Shown here: positions 34,680-44,574 of the stretch, in pieces
How positions within the stretch are numbered: the stretch's first letter is position 1
How the letters are laid out: each line of letters opens with the position of its first letter
Assembly: GCA_025024175.1 (NCBI GenBank)
Contig: QCXZ01000053.1
Span: 4,402,001-4,466,000, forward strand
Length of the DNA: 64,000 nucleotides
Origin: Rhyzopertha dominica
Lineage: Eukaryota; Arthropoda; Insecta; Coleoptera; Bostrichidae
Direction: 5' to 3'
Program-made: the position numbers and the translations under genes
Notes under the pieces: generated by a model
What the model was told of the DNA's origin: nothing
The model's input: only the letters and a program-made list of their open reading frames with translations
Databases searched by the model: none

Positions 34680-36740
34680 TAAAGATTTCACCTTTTCCTG
34701 CGGTTTTTCTCTAAGACTATTGTAGGTAAGCGCTCCACAGTTTTTTCGGTGAAAAATATGCTAGATATATATTGCACCGAATTATGTGTTCTTGAAATGT
34801 CCGATTTTTTGTCAGGACTTTTGAAATGTCAAAATCGTAACCCCGCCTGCGCTTTTCACTTTTGTATCAATATAAATTGAAACTATACGATAAGATATTC
34901 ATACTTTTCGAGATCAATATACAATGAAATCCCGCTGTTATGGTAAGTAATTACTTTAAAAGAAATTATACCTTCGATAGATACATCTCACTACGTATCT
35001 TTCTCTATGCTCAGGTATTCCTCTGCATCCATCCCCATTCTAGGGCTGCGAAATATCCGATGAACTTTTATTCGCGTATTATCCGTTCCTGCCGACCTGT
35101 TGGTGGAAATGCGCGTGGGTCCGGGCGCACTGAAATATGGCACCACAATTTTTAAATTTGTACATTTAACCTGGGGCAAAACGGCGGCGCTCCGGCGTAA
35201 TCGGGTTCCGGTTCCATGTACAAAATGAGTTATTCATTTACGATTTATGAACGCCCACCGGCGCGAATTCATCCCAGTACTTTTTCAGGGCATCTCCTGA
35301 ACCTTGAAAAATGCCGGGAGAGACGAAAGTCGATAAGCGGGAGAAAAGGGTCGCCCTTGGGAGGACCATGATGCTATCGGCTACTTACAAATGCGTATGA
35401 TAAAGATATGGTTGGGTAATAAGTATAAATTTTGAGTGCATGAGATAAAGAAAATTCTCATGTGAAGTAGGATACAGTAAAATAAAAAAGAGTAGAATAA
35501 ACACACAAAATGAGCGCGAAATTTAACTATCCTTTAATTAAGACGGGGGCGATAGTGAAATTCAAAAACTACTTTTTATTTTGTGTGTTAATGAAAACAC
35601 AGCGGTTGAAAATAATTTATATATTTTTACAAGCTATTTATACATTGTTACTTGGCAGACAGAAAAGGCTTAATTTCACGTCAAGGCCCATAATTATCAC
35701 CTTATGTGTTCATAAAAATCATCATTTCGCACTTTTGCTGTTTCTAAACAATTTCTTAAATTTATTTTATACATGTAGTAGGTACAATGTCTAATTCTAC
35801 TGATACAGTAACTTATACAATATAAATACAGCGTTTTTTCTATAACAAAACGTATGTTCTTTGATGATCTATAGAAACCCTTTCTTAAATTAAAGCAATC
35901 GTACTACTATCGTAATCACACTATCCCATGTACAAAATATCTTGATAGTAAATAACGGTTTCGTGTATCTACATTGTATCATGAAACAGATATATGGGGA
36001 GAACGTTGTCCAGCAATAACACATAAATCGGACAAGAAATATAAGAAAAGCTTTAAATCGTACCAGACAAAGCATGTAGAAGTTCGGAAGTGGCTTGTAG
36101 CAAACTATTCAAAGTGGTATACTGCCAAAATACAACTCAAAAGTATCCCAGCACTCATAAACTACCTGGAATAAAAAGGTTTCAGTTGGAGAAAAGAAAT
36201 CTTAGCGGCATCACCAGGAAGAAGGAATAAAAGGAACCACTATGATAGTGCGATAATTTTGTCTAGAGATCAGAAAGCCATGGATTTAAGCCCACGTTCG
36301 TAAAGAACTATGAAAAAATGCACACAGACAAGAATGATCCCGTAGAACAGCAAGGGATCGGAAAACAGAAGAAATCACAAAAGGAAACGTCAACATTACC
36401 ATAAAAGAACAAGCTAAACAAGATACAGAAATCGAACAACTAAATAAAATACTAAGAGTTTAGTTCACAATGTGTCCTAGCGTTATGTACTTATGTTTGG
36501 GTTACTATTATTATTGTTGCTGTCGCTATAGCGAAGTAGTTTCGTATATCTAGTTAAGGGTAAGCAAGAAATTACACAATAGTGGTACATAAAATTCTTG
36601 AAGACGGAAACTGCCCTCGAAGAATACTGGCTTACCAAATATACAAAAAAAAACTCAAAAACCTTACAAGAGAAATAAGTAGAAAAACTGTGGATCACTC
36701 TAGGTGAAGCATATGGAAGCTCAGAAGTAGCTTGGAAAAA
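34680..36740. other. No gene recognised
   Basis: Bases 35000-35370 are less AT-biased and show no motif. Bases 35960-36470 contain lysine-rich plus-strand frames (for example KSFKSYQTKHVEVRKWL at about 36050) that look like worn coding of an unidentified repeat, possibly upstream parts of the relic at 36750. I cannot assign them. Confidence 0.4.
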
Positions 36741-36749
36741 ACTGTTCAA

Positions 36750-37510
36750 GAAGTACGAGCAATTGAAAATGTCGACAGAATATCAGCACTCTTAAACGAC
36801 CTACCTTCTTTAACTCAAGGCCAGATGTTCTATTTACGACAGCTTTCATGTTACAATATGTGTGTCTGTGTCGGTATTAACAACAAGGGCCTCATATATT
36901 TGTGGCATGAGAGTATGAGTGGTCGAGGTGGAAACGAAATTGTGTCATGCCTTTTTAAAGCAATTAGCAACCTCGAATGTATGAAAAAACTAAAACTTAC
37001 AATCTGGTCTGAAACTGCATTGGGCAGAAGAAGAACAAAATGATGATATATTTGTGGATTTATTTGACGATTACGAGGAGGTACGGTGAAATAAACCATA
37101 AATTTTACGTTTCCGGCTATACGTTTATGTCGTATGACAGAGACTTTACTTAAATCGAAAAACGTAAAAGGGTAGAAAAATATGAAGTTCCCCAGGACTT
37201 GGTTAAACTTATGAAGGATGCAACAGCAAGCAATCCCTTTTGCGTTACTCTGCTATAACAAGATGACTTGTTTAGATTAAAAAAAAAAACAGCCGACTAT
37301 AAATTAACACAGCAAAACTGAATATTTCCAAATGCAGTTGGATTAAAGCTGAAAAAGCCAGACCCGGAGTTGTCAAGACAAGAACAACGTTTAATGAACT
37401 TGAAGCATGGAAGTACAGTCTTACGATAAATATGATTACGACTATTCCCGAGCAGATCTGCAAGGCCTTTATGGTGCTAGGACAATCAAAGATTGTGACA
37501 CTTACTAGCA
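36750..37510 (+). pseudogene. Broken copy of an arthropod repeat-encoded protein (DUF7869-like, from memory)
   Basis: Pieces in three frames read in order: LPSLTQGQMFYLRQLSCYN and GINNKGLIYLWHES with GRGGNEIVSCLFK (36805-36965); LTIW-ETALG where the family has a SDNCGGQNRN-type block; FSGYTFMSYDRDF and IEKRKRVEKYEVPQDLVKL (about 37108-37205); ASNPF; and ISKCSWIKAEKARPG with FNELEAWKYSLTI (37325-37430). The order and motifs fit a widespread arthropod protein with a nuclease-like SDNxxGQN core and a GH-x-x-x-D-RDF block, usually left unnamed and likely of mobile origin. The acidic core is lost here. The family label is recollection, not a search result. Confidence 0.5.
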
Positions 37511-37569
37511 ATGTATGATGTAAACGCATGCTCAGATTTTAAATATGCTCGATTTATCTGCTCTAAAGA

Positions 37570-38785
37570 ACTGATTGAGTTCGTCTTTCTCCAAGTGGTT
37601 AGCTTCGCAGATACTAAGAGACGTTAACTTTAGAAATCGTTTATGGAAGCGATTTGAGAAACATCGTTCTTTACTACTTTGGTATACCATAAGAAATCTT
37701 AGCAATAGTATCAAATCGCGGATAAAACTCGATCGGCAACCATTTACGTCCTCGATGAAAGATGAGATGAAAGAAGATCCTTCCCATTTATGGTCCTATA
37801 TTAATTGTTCCAGGATACCCCGAAAAATGATGTTCACGGGTGATTATCTGTCGTCGCTCCGGGAGATCGTAAACGCGTATGCATTGCATTTTTCCCAGGT
37901 TTTCATCCGTACTTATGTGTGTTACGATAGAGCTGGTTGTGACTCTTCCATCAAATATACCTCGCAGTCAGAAAATTTAAATTAAATTTCATCTCGGGCA
38001 TAGATAGGATCCCCGCTTTTTTTTTGTTAAGGACTCTGCCTCTTGTTTGTATCTACCGTTAATACACTTATTTAACCCGATTTTAAAAGTGGGTGCTTTA
38101 TCGGAAACTGGAGAGTGACAAAGATACATATGTCCTGTGAATAAAAAAAACGCAATAAAAATGATATTACTAATTATAGAGGTGTCACTATAGAAGTGAA
38201 TTTTGCAAAACTATTTGAAAGCATTTTATGCCAATATGTTTAATACATTGAAAGTAAGAGATCATTATATGTAGCCCTTATAAGGTCTAAGCTCGAATAT
38301 TGATCCGTTGTTTGGAACCCGCATTATTCAATACATGTAGATCGTTTGGGGAAAATTCAAAGGAGGTTTTGCAGATATTTATATTTTAAAGGCCATGGAC
38401 AGTAGTCTGTGTGTGGTTTTCCTTGCTAAACAAATTTAATCTGGATTAACTTCTGGACAGCAACAGAACTTATGCCTCGCTGGTATTTCTGTATAATGAT
38501 CAGATTACTTGTAATGACGTTTTTCATTATATATCATTTTAGAAATACAGTTACGTTTTATAAAGAATCTGCTCGCACTGTACTGCTTAATTAATCTTTT
38601 TTACATTTGTAGAATCTATAATAATTTAAATGATAAAATTAACCTTTTCCATAATAGTGTTAATGCTTTTACTAGGAATTTCAATAAAATTATTTCCATA
38701 ATGTTATCTGTAACTCCATTTCTTTTTCTGTAATGGACTTTTTTCCAATGCAAAATAAATTACTATTATTATTATTAAATAGAAT
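37570..38785 (+). mobile_element. Degraded LINE with a large internal deletion
   Basis: The first frame (37575-37985) matches the region before RT in Jockey-like LINEs: a basic stretch, then KEDPSHLWSYINCSR (family SDPSHFWSYIK), REIVNAYALHFSQVF. About 38080-38250, shifted frames keep K-ICPVNKKN and NYRGVTI-VNFAKLFES, RT motif 2. About 38270-38400, ALIRSKLEYGSVVWNPHYS-like and RLGKIQRRFCRYL belong to the post-YADD end, so the catalytic centre is deleted. The 3' end reaches an ATT repeat (38762-38780), a usual LINE tail. Confidence 0.75.
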
Positions 38786-38789
38786 TAGA

Positions 38790-40080
38790 GATTTGAAAGA
38801 AGAAAATCGAGCGTTCCTTGAATAATTTATTAATTAATACAGTATCTAAGGAAATTCTAAAAAAAGTTTAAAGTTTTTTTATTAGCAATTATCCTGTTAC
38901 GGTTGATATAGGTAGGTATTTAACACGTTCAACACTTTATTATTATTTTGTACATCTAACAAAAGTAAAAATTATTTTTTTTCAATAGATTATCAATAAT
39001 ACCTTAAATAAATAAATTTATTCAAAATTTTCTTTAACAAAACAAAACAAAACTGAATAACTAAAAATTAATATTTGGCACATACCATTATTGATGTACA
39101 GTCCTTATTTATTTGTAGACATGATGAAATCAACATTTTTTAGGCTCAGTACATAATTTATATTGAGATAATAATAGTATTATTATCTCAAATTTCCCCT
39201 ACATTCCTGTAACACCCGTAAATAAGTAATCTGATGAGAGTCACAACAAATCTGTGCACTTCAAAATCCCATCCGCTCTCCCCGCACCCGTTTTCCGAGC
39301 CGAACTTTCGCCACCGTCCGAAATTAAAATATTTGATTGCGTACGTCGCTGGTTGTTCCGCCCGCCCCCCACACCCCTCAGCAGCGCGCCAGTTGCCCGA
39401 GGTATGAATAATGAATAAAGTTATCGTTTAGTTCATATTTTTGATGGGGTACGGCAGGGCAAAATGAAATTTGCATCTGTAAGAGATATGGCGAGATCAA
39501 AGCGGGCTGTCCCACCGACGCCCGGCGTCCGACCACCCCTCACCCCTCCCGGCTCCCCGCCGCCGGGACGTCGGGAAAACCAACCGTGGAGCCGCTCGCG
39601 CGGTGCTAGATTTTTTCGCGGGGGACCCCCCCAACGTAATGGGGAAATAAAGGGCTGGTAAATAATGCACGGATCTGCTGTCTTGGATGAGAAGGCAATT
39701 TTTTTTGTTTGTTTGCGGTCCCGATAAGGATTTTTGCGGAGAATCTGCATATCGCAGCGGGATACGCCGCGCAAGATATAAACATAACGGCTGCACCTGA
39801 TAGTGGGCTAGTCGTATGAATTTTATATACAGGGTGTCCCGGCGGGCGTGGTATTATTAGTGAAAATAGAAAGTCGGTTGCAAAAAGTAGTGCAGAATTT
39901 AATTCATAATTATGTGCAATTTAGAAAACAAATGAACTCCAACTCGTTCAGAAGTTATTTTGAAAAAACTGAAAATTGTCAGGTTTAAGTACACGGGCAA
40001 ATGGTTTCCCAAAGCACACGATACTTAGATGAATGTTTTAAGCAATAAATGCGTTTTAGTAATGCAAATTAATTATAAAT
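38790..40080. other. No gene recognised; palindrome at 39163-39191 and GC-rich block at 39260-39680
   Basis: AT-rich up to 39240. Bases 39163-39191 form a perfect palindrome with 14-base arms (TTGAGATAATAATA) around one G. Bases 39260-39680 are GC- and CpG-rich with C-runs and overlapping frames on both strands (up to 113 codons) but no motif. ATACAGGGTGTCCC at 39827-39840 is a common insect element terminus. Bases 39993-40050 share a repeat with 48070-48140. Confidence 0.5.
39993..40050. repeat. Interspersed repeat, copy 1 (mate at 48070-48140)
   Basis: GTACACGGGCAAATGGTTT, then CCAAAGCACA, ATACTTAGAT and AATGTTT occur in the same order in both places with small differences. Nothing outside this 60-70 base core is shared. 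The class is unknown. Here it sits just before the PLE-B coding remains, so it may be part of that element's 5' end. Confidence 0.55.
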
Positions 40081-40084
40081 TGTA

Positions 40085-42110
40085 ACCGTAGAATTAACAC
40101 TCAAAGAACTTCATATGGAAGAGCAAAAGACAAATTGCATAAAAATGTTCAAAAAACACAACAATGATACTAACGAATCAGACTAGAAAACAATTCAAAG
40201 TATTAATCAAAAATTAAAAGTAAATAATGCAGTACTCTGTAAAGCAGATAAGGGTAACACAATAACAAAACTGAAAATATTTTAAACCCAGAACAATTTT
40301 CATTAATCAACAAAGACAGTTACCAAACAAATATTATAATATTATTTTAAAAAAGCAACACTACATTTTATGACCGAGAAATGTATAGTTTAAGAAATAT
40401 TAACCCACAAGCACCAATATTATATGCTCTCCCAAAAGTATATAAAGAAAATATTCCGATGACACCAGTAGTTTCTTATATTAATGCACAAGCTTACAAA
40501 GTTTAGAAACTCAGTGATTTAGTGCCAGAACTGATTGACCCTAGGCCTCACTTTTCAGTAAAAAACTCATTAGACCTCTATGAAAAATTAAAAATACATT
40601 TCCCTACCTAGTAGTGCGAAACCACTTTTATTTGATGTCAAAAGCTTATTCACTTCCATGCCAATTAGTGAAATTAACGATCTTTTACAAAAACATATCA
40701 TTTCAACAAACTGAAGACCTAACAAAGAATGAATTGACTACGTTATTTAAACGAATGCTTAAATCAAAATTATTTTCATTTTAATAAAAAATATTACAGA
40801 CAGAAGGATGGTTGAATTATATATGGACAATTTTGAGACAAACATATTAAATTCAAAAAGTAAATCAGTTGAAAACATCCATTTTAGGCACGATATGTAA
40901 ACGACATATTCTGTATTTAGATAGGTACAGACGGAATAAAATAATAAGCAGCTACAATTCATCATTCAAAAAGTAACAGACAATAGATTAAGCCTTTTAG
41001 ATCTCACCATAACCAAACATTCAGGAAATTAAATTTCAGCATATAATTCTAAAATTGAATTTAATATATATTTCGAAAACCAACTGCTACAGGATTATCT
41101 ATACACAATAAGTCTTTGCACCCATGGCAACATAAAAAAGCTGTTTTAAATAGTAATTTAAATAGATTAATAAAAGTACCTTTAAATCACACTAAATTTA
41201 ATAACGAACTAAATATAATAAAACAAATAGCAGAAATTAATGGTATAAAACTAAAACAGTTGATAAATTATTAAATAAGAAATTATATAAAAAATGAATG
41301 TTTCGAAATCTAATAAATATATTTTTCAATTTCTTATATCGGTAACATTAGCAACAAAATTAAAAAAATATTTTAAATAAAGAACATATATTAATTACTT
41401 TTAAACCTACCTTAACTTTGGAAAAAGCTCTATTTACTAACAAAGATATAGTACCAATGATGGATAAATGTGAGGTGTACAAATTACGATGCAATGACTC
41501 TAACTGTGTATATATAGGCAGAACCTTTAGAAATTTTAAAACAAGAATAAAAGAACATTTAAGATCTTGGCGATTGGCACAAAATTATTTGCTGTTTGCA
41601 AACCATCTTTTAGATAGTGATCACACATTCGAAATTAATAACAATGTTGATATTTTACATATTGAACAAAAAGCCAAATACTAAATTAATTAGAAATTTT
41701 AGAAATAATAAGATCCGATAAATGTTTTGACGAAATAACACTAAATTCTCAAGTAAATTTTTAACCTACATCACAGTCTTTTTTAGAAAAAGTTTAGCAT
41801 TCAGGTGGCAATGATATTTATGTCAAATTAGTAACGTCAGAATGGCAATAGTTTATTGTAAGCTAAATTGATAATAAAATTTAAATGTATGTAGATTTAT
41901 GGTTCTTTTTGTAGCCGATGGTCCGAGGATGAGGTATAGGAATTTGGAGAATAGCCATTATTGTACACATAAATAATTACATATAACCATAAGTATAAAT
42001 TGTCATTCTTTACGATTAGCATCATTTTTGTTCACAAACTATTTGAAAAGTCTAGAAGGGCGAAACATGTACCTGTAATTTTACTCAATACACATTTTGA
42101 AACACACCAA
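40085..42110 (+). mobile_element. Penelope-like element, mutated near-complete copy (PLE-B)
   Basis: Many frames, but PLE blocks appear in order: ADKGNT (about 40240), ILYALPKVYKENIPMTPVVS (about 40420-40475), LLFDVKSLFTSMPISEIN (about 40630-40675), a decayed YVNDIL where YVDD should be (about 40895), LSLLDLTITKHSG, HPWQHKKAVLNSNLNRLIK (about 41120-41175), ISNKIKKI and FKPTLTLEKALF, then the GIY-YIG nuclease. The 3' region to about 42110 includes GGGCGAAACATGTACCTG (42056-42073). No RT motif matches PLE-A closely, so this is a different subfamily and much older. Confidence 0.75.
41418..41684 (+). pseudogene. PLE-B GIY-YIG endonuclease remnant
   Basis: The longest surviving PLE-B frame. It reads LTLEKALFTNKDIV, then CEVYKLRCNDSNCVYIGRT (about 41470-41525), FRNFKTRIKEHLRSW, FANHLLDSDH and VDILHIEQKAKY. 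E-VY, C-x5-C-VYIG-RT and R-x2-EH are the GIY-YIG hallmarks in PLEs; Q of YIGQT is R here. It ends at TAA 41682, but the family's C-terminal L-E-I-E block continues in the next frame (LEILEIIRSDKCFDEIT), so one more shift lies near 41675. Confidence 0.85.
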
Positions 42111-42203
42111 GTGTTATTGTTTACTAATAACTAAATATAAGAATTTGGAGAAGTAGAAGATACTAATAATAAACTAAACTTGAGAAATAAAAAATCCACT
42201 TAC

Positions 42204-42277
42204 CCAAATTTACTACGCAGAACCAGCATGTTTTCCAACGCTCCAGTGCGAATATCCGACGAACGGTTAGCGTATCC
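42204..42277 (-). CDS. Likely internal exon of an unknown host gene, minus strand
   Basis: On the minus strand a strong acceptor (TTCCTCTTACTTGCAG, rc of 42278-42293) and a perfect GTAAGT donor (rc of 42198-42203) flank exactly 74 bases. Two frames are open. The more protein-like reads GYANRSSDIRTGALENMLVL then RSKF plus two bases; the other reads DTLTVRRIFALERWKTCW and on. The third has a stop. Base composition is more balanced than its neighbours and no repeat covers it. I do not recognise the protein. Both splice signals being near-perfect at this spacing makes chance less likely than for the other candidates. Confidence 0.5.
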
Positions 42278-42652
42278 CTGCAAGTAAGAGGAACCAGAGT
42301 TAGTGGATGGTTCCCTCGGGATTCGCTTCGATGTATAGCTTGTCTGGATCGCTAAGACGCGGCGATACATCCCATTCGTATGTATAGTATGCAAAATACC
42401 GCCGAAAATATATTTACAACAGCAGGACAACATTTGTTATATCCTTCAGGGAGATAGGGCCCCTATCTGCCTGAAATATGTAGGTAGCAAAGTGAATTCC
42501 GTTTCCCGCTTCAGAAATGAAGAAGAATGAACGTGGCCGGATACGCGCAATAAAATAGCGATTAAGCGGAAGAAACTGAAAGTTAGGTTTTGTCGGTGGC
42601 AAACAAATTTCATAACAAAATGTTACAGTTTAGTTAAAAACAAACTTTATTA

Positions 42653-44567
42653 TAGTTGCAAGCAAGAATCTAGGAGACTCATTATACGAACAGCCGATTA
42701 CCGCTCACAATGGTTTACAAGTATTACCTGAAGCTGTCGTAAATAACAGACGAGTTCGGTACGTTCCACTGTTTTTTCTAATTTTTTATCGCGGTGTGCA
42801 ATCGTCCTCTGCCCTATTTCTTCACAGGTTAAAATTTTCTTTTAATCATAAACGTAGTTTCCACCTGTATATTTTTTGGAAATAAGAAGAAATCGGAACT
42901 CCTACTATAAATGGTATTGAAAGCATATGTGTTTACTTATATTTTAAAGTTTTACAGCATATAAGCGTACCAGTGCAATATTTTTTACTTATTCAGTCAT
43001 ACCTACATATATGCTCACATTTAGCCACTTACTAAAAGGCGTTTGTGACAAATACATTTCGTAGGGCAAAAAAACATTTATGAAATGTACAAAATAATGA
43101 TTATATAAAAAATATTAAAATCATAATATTATCGATTGGTCCGAGCATACCCTGAAAAAGTATGTTAAAACCATTGACTTTTCAATGAAAAAGGTGAAGA
43201 AGAAGCAATGCTTGTTGAAAAGCCAGGTAATAAGAAAGTGGAGATACCATTATTTAAAATCTATATAAATTTATAGGCAGGAAAATCGTCCGGTATTTTT
43301 CCTCGACGAAACATAGTATGATACCCATGATACAACAGAAAAAGGATGGGCTGATGACTCAGGGAAGTGCAACGTCAATATTCCGGCGTCAAAAGGATAA
43401 AGAATAATGATTCTACAAGCAGGAGGTGAAAATGGTTTCGTTCCTGGAGCCCTGTATCTTGGATGTAAAAACTTGAAAGAAACAAGCACTGATTATCATG
43501 GTTATCTGATATGAATGCGGAAGTGTTTGAAAATTGGTTGAAAAACATTTTGTTGTCCAAATTGCCACCAAACAGCGACATAGTAATAGACAACGCTAGT
43601 TACCATTTGGAGCAGCTGGATAAAACTCCAAATACAACAATTAATAAGGCAACCATTCAAGATTTTTTAAGAAAAGAAGATTTATATCTCGAAGAGAACT
43701 ACACAAAAAACAATTGTTGGAAGTGCTTGGCACAAAAAAATTTTCGAAGAAATTTAAAATTGACATTCTCGCTTCTGAATGTGGACACATCATTCTACGA
43801 TTATCCCCATATCATTGCATTTTCAACCCCATTGAAATGATATGGGGGCAGTTGAAACAAAGAATTCGACGAGGGAACACCGGTGGAAAATTTAGCAATG
43901 AAATGCTGCTAAAAATTAAACACGAAGCTGAAATAGCAAGTGTCGATGCATGGAGAAATTCAGTGCGGCATGTACTGGACATTGAAAATTGGTACAGAGC
44001 GAATCATGTATAATAATTAATAATAGAAGTTAATCGTGATTTTAGCAGTGAAAGTGATAGTGAGTATTTTTTTAGTTTGTGACTCTTGTAATGTGCTTAT
44101 TAACAAGCTGTAATGAACATAATTGATACCGCGTATAAATTTTATTGTGCACTATTGTAATTTTTTTCTAACAAATGTAAATAATTTTCTACTTACTAAT
44201 TTGTATGTTTTTATATTAAATTTGTATAAATTCGTTATGACATGCAAAGGCTTTTATTTTATACATCGGAAATTTTAAACCCAATAAAGTGTCACATAAA
44301 AATAGATCGTGGGTCGCGCCAGTTAGCATCAGGTCTGCATTAAATAAAATTTGTTATATTGCAAAAGCTTCTATGTTTTATTGATTGCTAAATTATCACA
44401 ACTAAGAAAATTCAAAAATTTATAGTGGAAAAGTTAAAATTTTAGGCAACAAGATTTTTTTTAATACGGCCCATTTAGGAACTTTGAAGCGTGCCACTAA
44501 TCCCAATAGTTTAGGACGGCTGACCAACAAGTCTGCGTAAGTCAGACTCACAGATCATTGCTTGATA
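42653..44567 (+). mobile_element. TcB family Tc1-like element, copy 2
   Basis: Same family as 23706-25952, with shared left flank (GTTGCAAGCAAGAATCTA), transposase relic and long AT-rich 3' region. The right end, in reverse, is TCAAGCAATGATCT. Both ends abut TA. It lacks about 220 bases that copy 1 has near its left end, and carries its own short AT-rich spacer at 43070-43140. The two copies are about 19 kb apart in the same orientation. Confidence 0.75.
43140..44013 (+). pseudogene. TcB transposase remnant, copy 2
   Basis: The first catalytic block reads FLDET, a TAG in place of tryptophan, then YDTHDT (about 43300-43335). From 43511 it is MNAEVFENWLKNILLSKLPPN, then IVIDNASYH with the second catalytic D (about 43580-43606). 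A shift in an A-run near 43735 moves to the second frame: LLEVLGTKKF, ILASECGHIILRLSPYHC, NPIEMIWGQLKQRIRRG with the final catalytic E (about 43828-43875), and VDAWRNSVRHVLDIENWY, ending at TAA 44011. The C-terminal half is better preserved than in copy 1. Non-functional because of the stop and shifts. Confidence 0.85.
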
Positions 44568-44574
44568 CTTTAAT

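Noticed and set aside
34928..34955. Short ATG frame ending at GTAAGTAAT (MKSRCY then donor)
   Set aside because: Only six codons, no promoter-like upstream sequence; a chance donor is the simpler reading.
39433..39796. Overlapping frames of about 65-113 codons on both strands
   Set aside because: GC-rich low-stop DNA, proline/glycine/arginine-rich in every frame, no family motif.
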